Translations under genes and position numbers: made by a program
Notes under the pieces: model-generated
The model's database searches: none
The model's input: the letters and a program-made list of their open reading frames with translations, nothing else
Told to the model about the DNA's origin: nothing
In this document: in pieces, positions 62,776 through 64,000 of the stretch
Numbering within the stretch: position 1 is the stretch's first letter
How the letters are laid out: each line of letters starts with the position of its first letter
Assembly: GCA_963383645.1 (NCBI GenBank)
Contig: OY726567.1
Coordinates: 65,996,552-66,060,551, forward strand
From: Muscardinus avellanarius
Taxonomy: Eukaryota > Chordata > Mammalia > Rodentia > Gliridae
Direction: 5' to 3'
Length of the DNA stretch: 64,000 nt

Positions 62776-63304
62776 ATGTCTGCTTTCTAGCCCTTCTTGA
62801 TCTCCTGCAGTCCCTCTTCTGCTTCCTTCTTTTCTACCTTTTCTAAGTTCCTGGGGATCCATCTAACACCATCTTGTGAATTGAGGGAGGGGTTCCAAGG
62901 GAGAGGGATTGCGGCCATCCTCACCTGCAATGCACAATGGGTGGTCCTCCCTCCGTGTTCTGGTCCAGCCACTTGCGGAGCATCCTCCAGAAAGCCAGGA
63001 AAGGGTCTGGAGAGCGGGGTACGCCAATGTCCGTCCAGGCCAGGTAGTGGAACTGACGCACAGATAGGGTCTCCTGCTCCTCCATCTGGAAGGAGGGAGG
63101 GTTGGGAGGAGAGTGCACAGGATCTAGGGATGCGGCTCCTGGACCCCAAGGGAGACCCCGAGTGGGGGTGGAGGGACTCACGTGGAGGAGCTGCAGGTCC
63201 CTCACTGCCCAGTGCTCCATCGTCTCCTCTTTCACCAAGGTCACATACAGGTCCCCGTGCATGCGGGGATGAGCGTCCAGAGGCCAATAATGCTCACACT
63301 TCAC
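58419..63304 (-). CDS. PTPRH: PTPRH (SAP-1) receptor tyrosine phosphatase, last four exons (partial gene)
   Basis: PTPRH is a type III receptor-like protein tyrosine phosphatase of epithelial microvilli with one cytoplasmic catalytic domain. Exons on the minus strand: 63182-63304, 62925-63085, 58696-58831 and 58419-58607. All phases fit. They encode the C-terminal half of the catalytic domain. In order: [11 protein letters not shown], the [12 protein letters not shown] loop, the signature [10 protein letters not shown] with the catalytic Cys at 62929-62927 and Arg at 58818-58816 (split by a 4.1 kb intron), the Q-loop QTE, and a short tail. Two features differ from the remembered human protein. 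The WPD loop reads WTD, and the tail carries four tyrosine motifs 8 residues apart instead of two. The extracellular fibronectin repeats and membrane segment lie to the right of the window. Confidence 0.9.
58696..58831 (-). CDS. PTPRH: PTPRH penultimate exon (signature motif, 3' part)
   Basis: It encodes (S)[20 protein letters not shown] and following, to MVQTE. The acceptor is cctag|tgctgg. Confidence 0.94.
59380..59456. repeat. (CTTT)n tract
   Basis: About 18 CTTT units precede the SINE into which the retroviral copy inserted. Confidence 0.9.
59889..60099 (+). mobile_element. B1-dID SINE inside the retroviral copy, with target duplication
   Basis: Flanked by aaagtctcagggggg on both sides (59874-59888 and 60100-60114), perfect over 15 bp. 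Its 5' end carries about 20 extra bases (ccggggcgtagtggtgcag) that look like a second copy of the SINE start. Confidence 0.92.
60178..60375 (-). mobile_element. B1-dID SINE inside the U3 of the retroviral copy
   Basis: A minus-oriented SINE from a T tail to 'ccaccacgcccggc'. Target duplications are weak. Confidence 0.85.
60927..62780. repeat. SINE block in the PTPRH intron
   Basis: Minus copies lie at about 60940-60975 (the rest of the interrupted SINE), 61021-61220, 61255-61465, 61600-61810 and 61825-62043. Plus copies lie at about 62076-62282 and 62325-62480, the latter interrupted by a minus copy (62485-62680). (TAAA)n tails are at 62280-62316 and 62741-62776. Confidence 0.83.
62925..63085 (-). 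CDS. PTPRH: PTPRH exon with WPD loop and catalytic cysteine
   Basis: It encodes [20 protein letters not shown] and following, to GGPPIVHC and a split Ser codon. Here the loop reads Trp-Thr-Asp (Thr codon at 63034-63032). The acceptor is ttccag|atggag. Confidence 0.93.
63182..63304 (-). CDS. PTPRH: PTPRH exon upstream of the WPD-loop exon
   Basis: This 123 nt exon encodes [20 protein letters not shown] and following, to LQLLH. The donor is ccac|gtgagt. Confidence 0.92.
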
Positions 63305-63339
63305 CTGGGGAGGATGCGGGTACTTGAAGATCAGGAGGT

Positions 63340-63545
63340 GGCTGGGTTGGTGGGACATGCCTATAATATCAGTACTCAGGAGGATGAGACAGGAGGGTTG
63401 CAGGTTGGAGGACATTCTTGGGAATTTAGCAAGACCCTCAGCAACCTAGTGAGACCCTTTTCCAAAATTAAAAAAAAAAATAGAATAGGACTGGGGGTGT
63501 GGCTCAAAGGTAGAATGCCCCTGAGTTCAATCCCAAGTACTGGAA
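63340..63545 (+). mobile_element. B1-dID SINE in a PTPRH intron
   Basis: A plus-oriented, somewhat diverged dimeric copy, ending at the (GGGA)n tract. The remaining intron to 64000 holds unique sequence and a minus SINE starting near 63895. Confidence 0.78.
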
Positions 63546-63549
63546 AGAG

Positions 63550-63598
63550 AGAAGGAGGAAGGGAGGGAGGGAGGGAGGGAGGGAGGGAGGGAGGGAGG

Positions 63599-63635
<37 letters not shown>
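63550..63635. repeat. (GGGA)n(GA)n purine tract
   Basis: About 11 GGGA/GGAA units pass into about 16 GA units, all purine on the plus strand. Confidence 0.92.
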
Positions 63636-63640
<5 letters not shown>

Positions 63641-64000
63641 AAAGAGAATAGAAAAAGGAAAAAAATCAGGAGTCCCTTCTTCTGTGGCTCTTCTGTTCAA
63701 GATGGGGTGAACCCCTTTCCTGGCAACGAAGCAGGACCATGGCCAGCAAGGATACATTCACACATCAGGAGGACCTCTGCATGCCAGGGCCAGTGGGATC
63801 AGCTCAACTCACTCCCATAGTTTGAATGTGTCACCCTAAAACTTCAAGTGTTGGAAACATCATACCTAATCATATGTTACCCCCCACACACAGCCCTTTT
63901 TATTTTTACTTTGAAAAAGGGTCTCACTACAGCCTCACTAATTAGCTGAAACAGGCCACCAACATGTCTCAGCCTCCCAAATACTGGGATTACATACAAA

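Noticed and set aside
63526..63757. Frames with Arg/Glu or Pro/Ser/Leu repeats near 63600
   Set aside because: They are translations of the (GGGA)n(GA)n tract.

Overview
This is a stretch of a rodent genome, most likely from the squirrel family (Sciuridae: squirrels, marmots, ground squirrels). The gene content and order match human chromosome 19q13.42: PPP1R12C (first exon) - TNNT1 - TNNI3 - DNAAF3 - SYT5 - PTPRH (3' end), all transcribed on the minus strand. The squirrel call rests on the very high density of a dimeric SINE. Its left half is 7SL/B1-like and its right half is tRNA/ID-like, the arrangement known as B1-dID or STRID and most abundant in sciurids and relatives. Species cannot be fixed from the sequence alone. 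Exon boundaries were read by hand from splice sites, reading frame and remembered mammalian proteins; no alignment was run.

Layout. Bases 1-3562 are intron 1 of PPP1R12C, the orthologue of the human AAVS1 region. Its coding exon 1 and CpG island lie at 3563-4030, with five ZNF143/THAP11-type motifs just upstream (4039-4297). Bases 4370-10550 are intergenic SINEs, an LTR and old L1 pieces. TNNT1 (slow skeletal troponin T) runs from about 21330 down to 10555, with 13 coding exons giving 261 residues. TNNI3 (cardiac troponin I) runs from about 27915 to 23280, with 8 coding exons giving 213 residues. A chromosome-19-type minisatellite fills 28140-29260. DNAAF3 (axonemal dynein assembly) runs from 37707 to about 29540, with 11 coding exons giving 549 residues. 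An 11 kb intergenic stretch follows, packed with SINEs and holding a probable betaretrovirus-like solo LTR. SYT5 (synaptotagmin 5) runs from 54820 to about 49140, with 8 coding exons giving 386 residues. A CpG-rich promoter region covers 54830-56050. The last four exons of PTPRH occupy 58419-63304, and the long intron among them holds a reverse-transcribed copy of an endogenous retroviral RNA.

The genes are independent units that share a conserved neighbourhood. TNNT1 and TNNI3 are one of the three ancient troponin T/I pairs and both act on the thin filament. DNAAF3 works in the cytoplasm on cilia motor assembly. SYT5 is a vesicle calcium sensor. PTPRH is a receptor tyrosine phosphatase.

I found no undescribed multi-gene system. 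The points most worth a second look are: a 13 bp tandem duplication that rewrites the last residues of cardiac troponin I; a Trp-Thr-Asp instead of Trp-Pro-Asp loop, plus a four-fold tyrosine repeat, in PTPRH; a retroposed retroviral transcript with terminal repeats, poly(A) and target duplication; a conserved AAV Rep-binding element without the human nicking site; five same-orientation ZNF143-type motifs; and minisatellite clusters resembling the human chromosome 19 MSR1 family.
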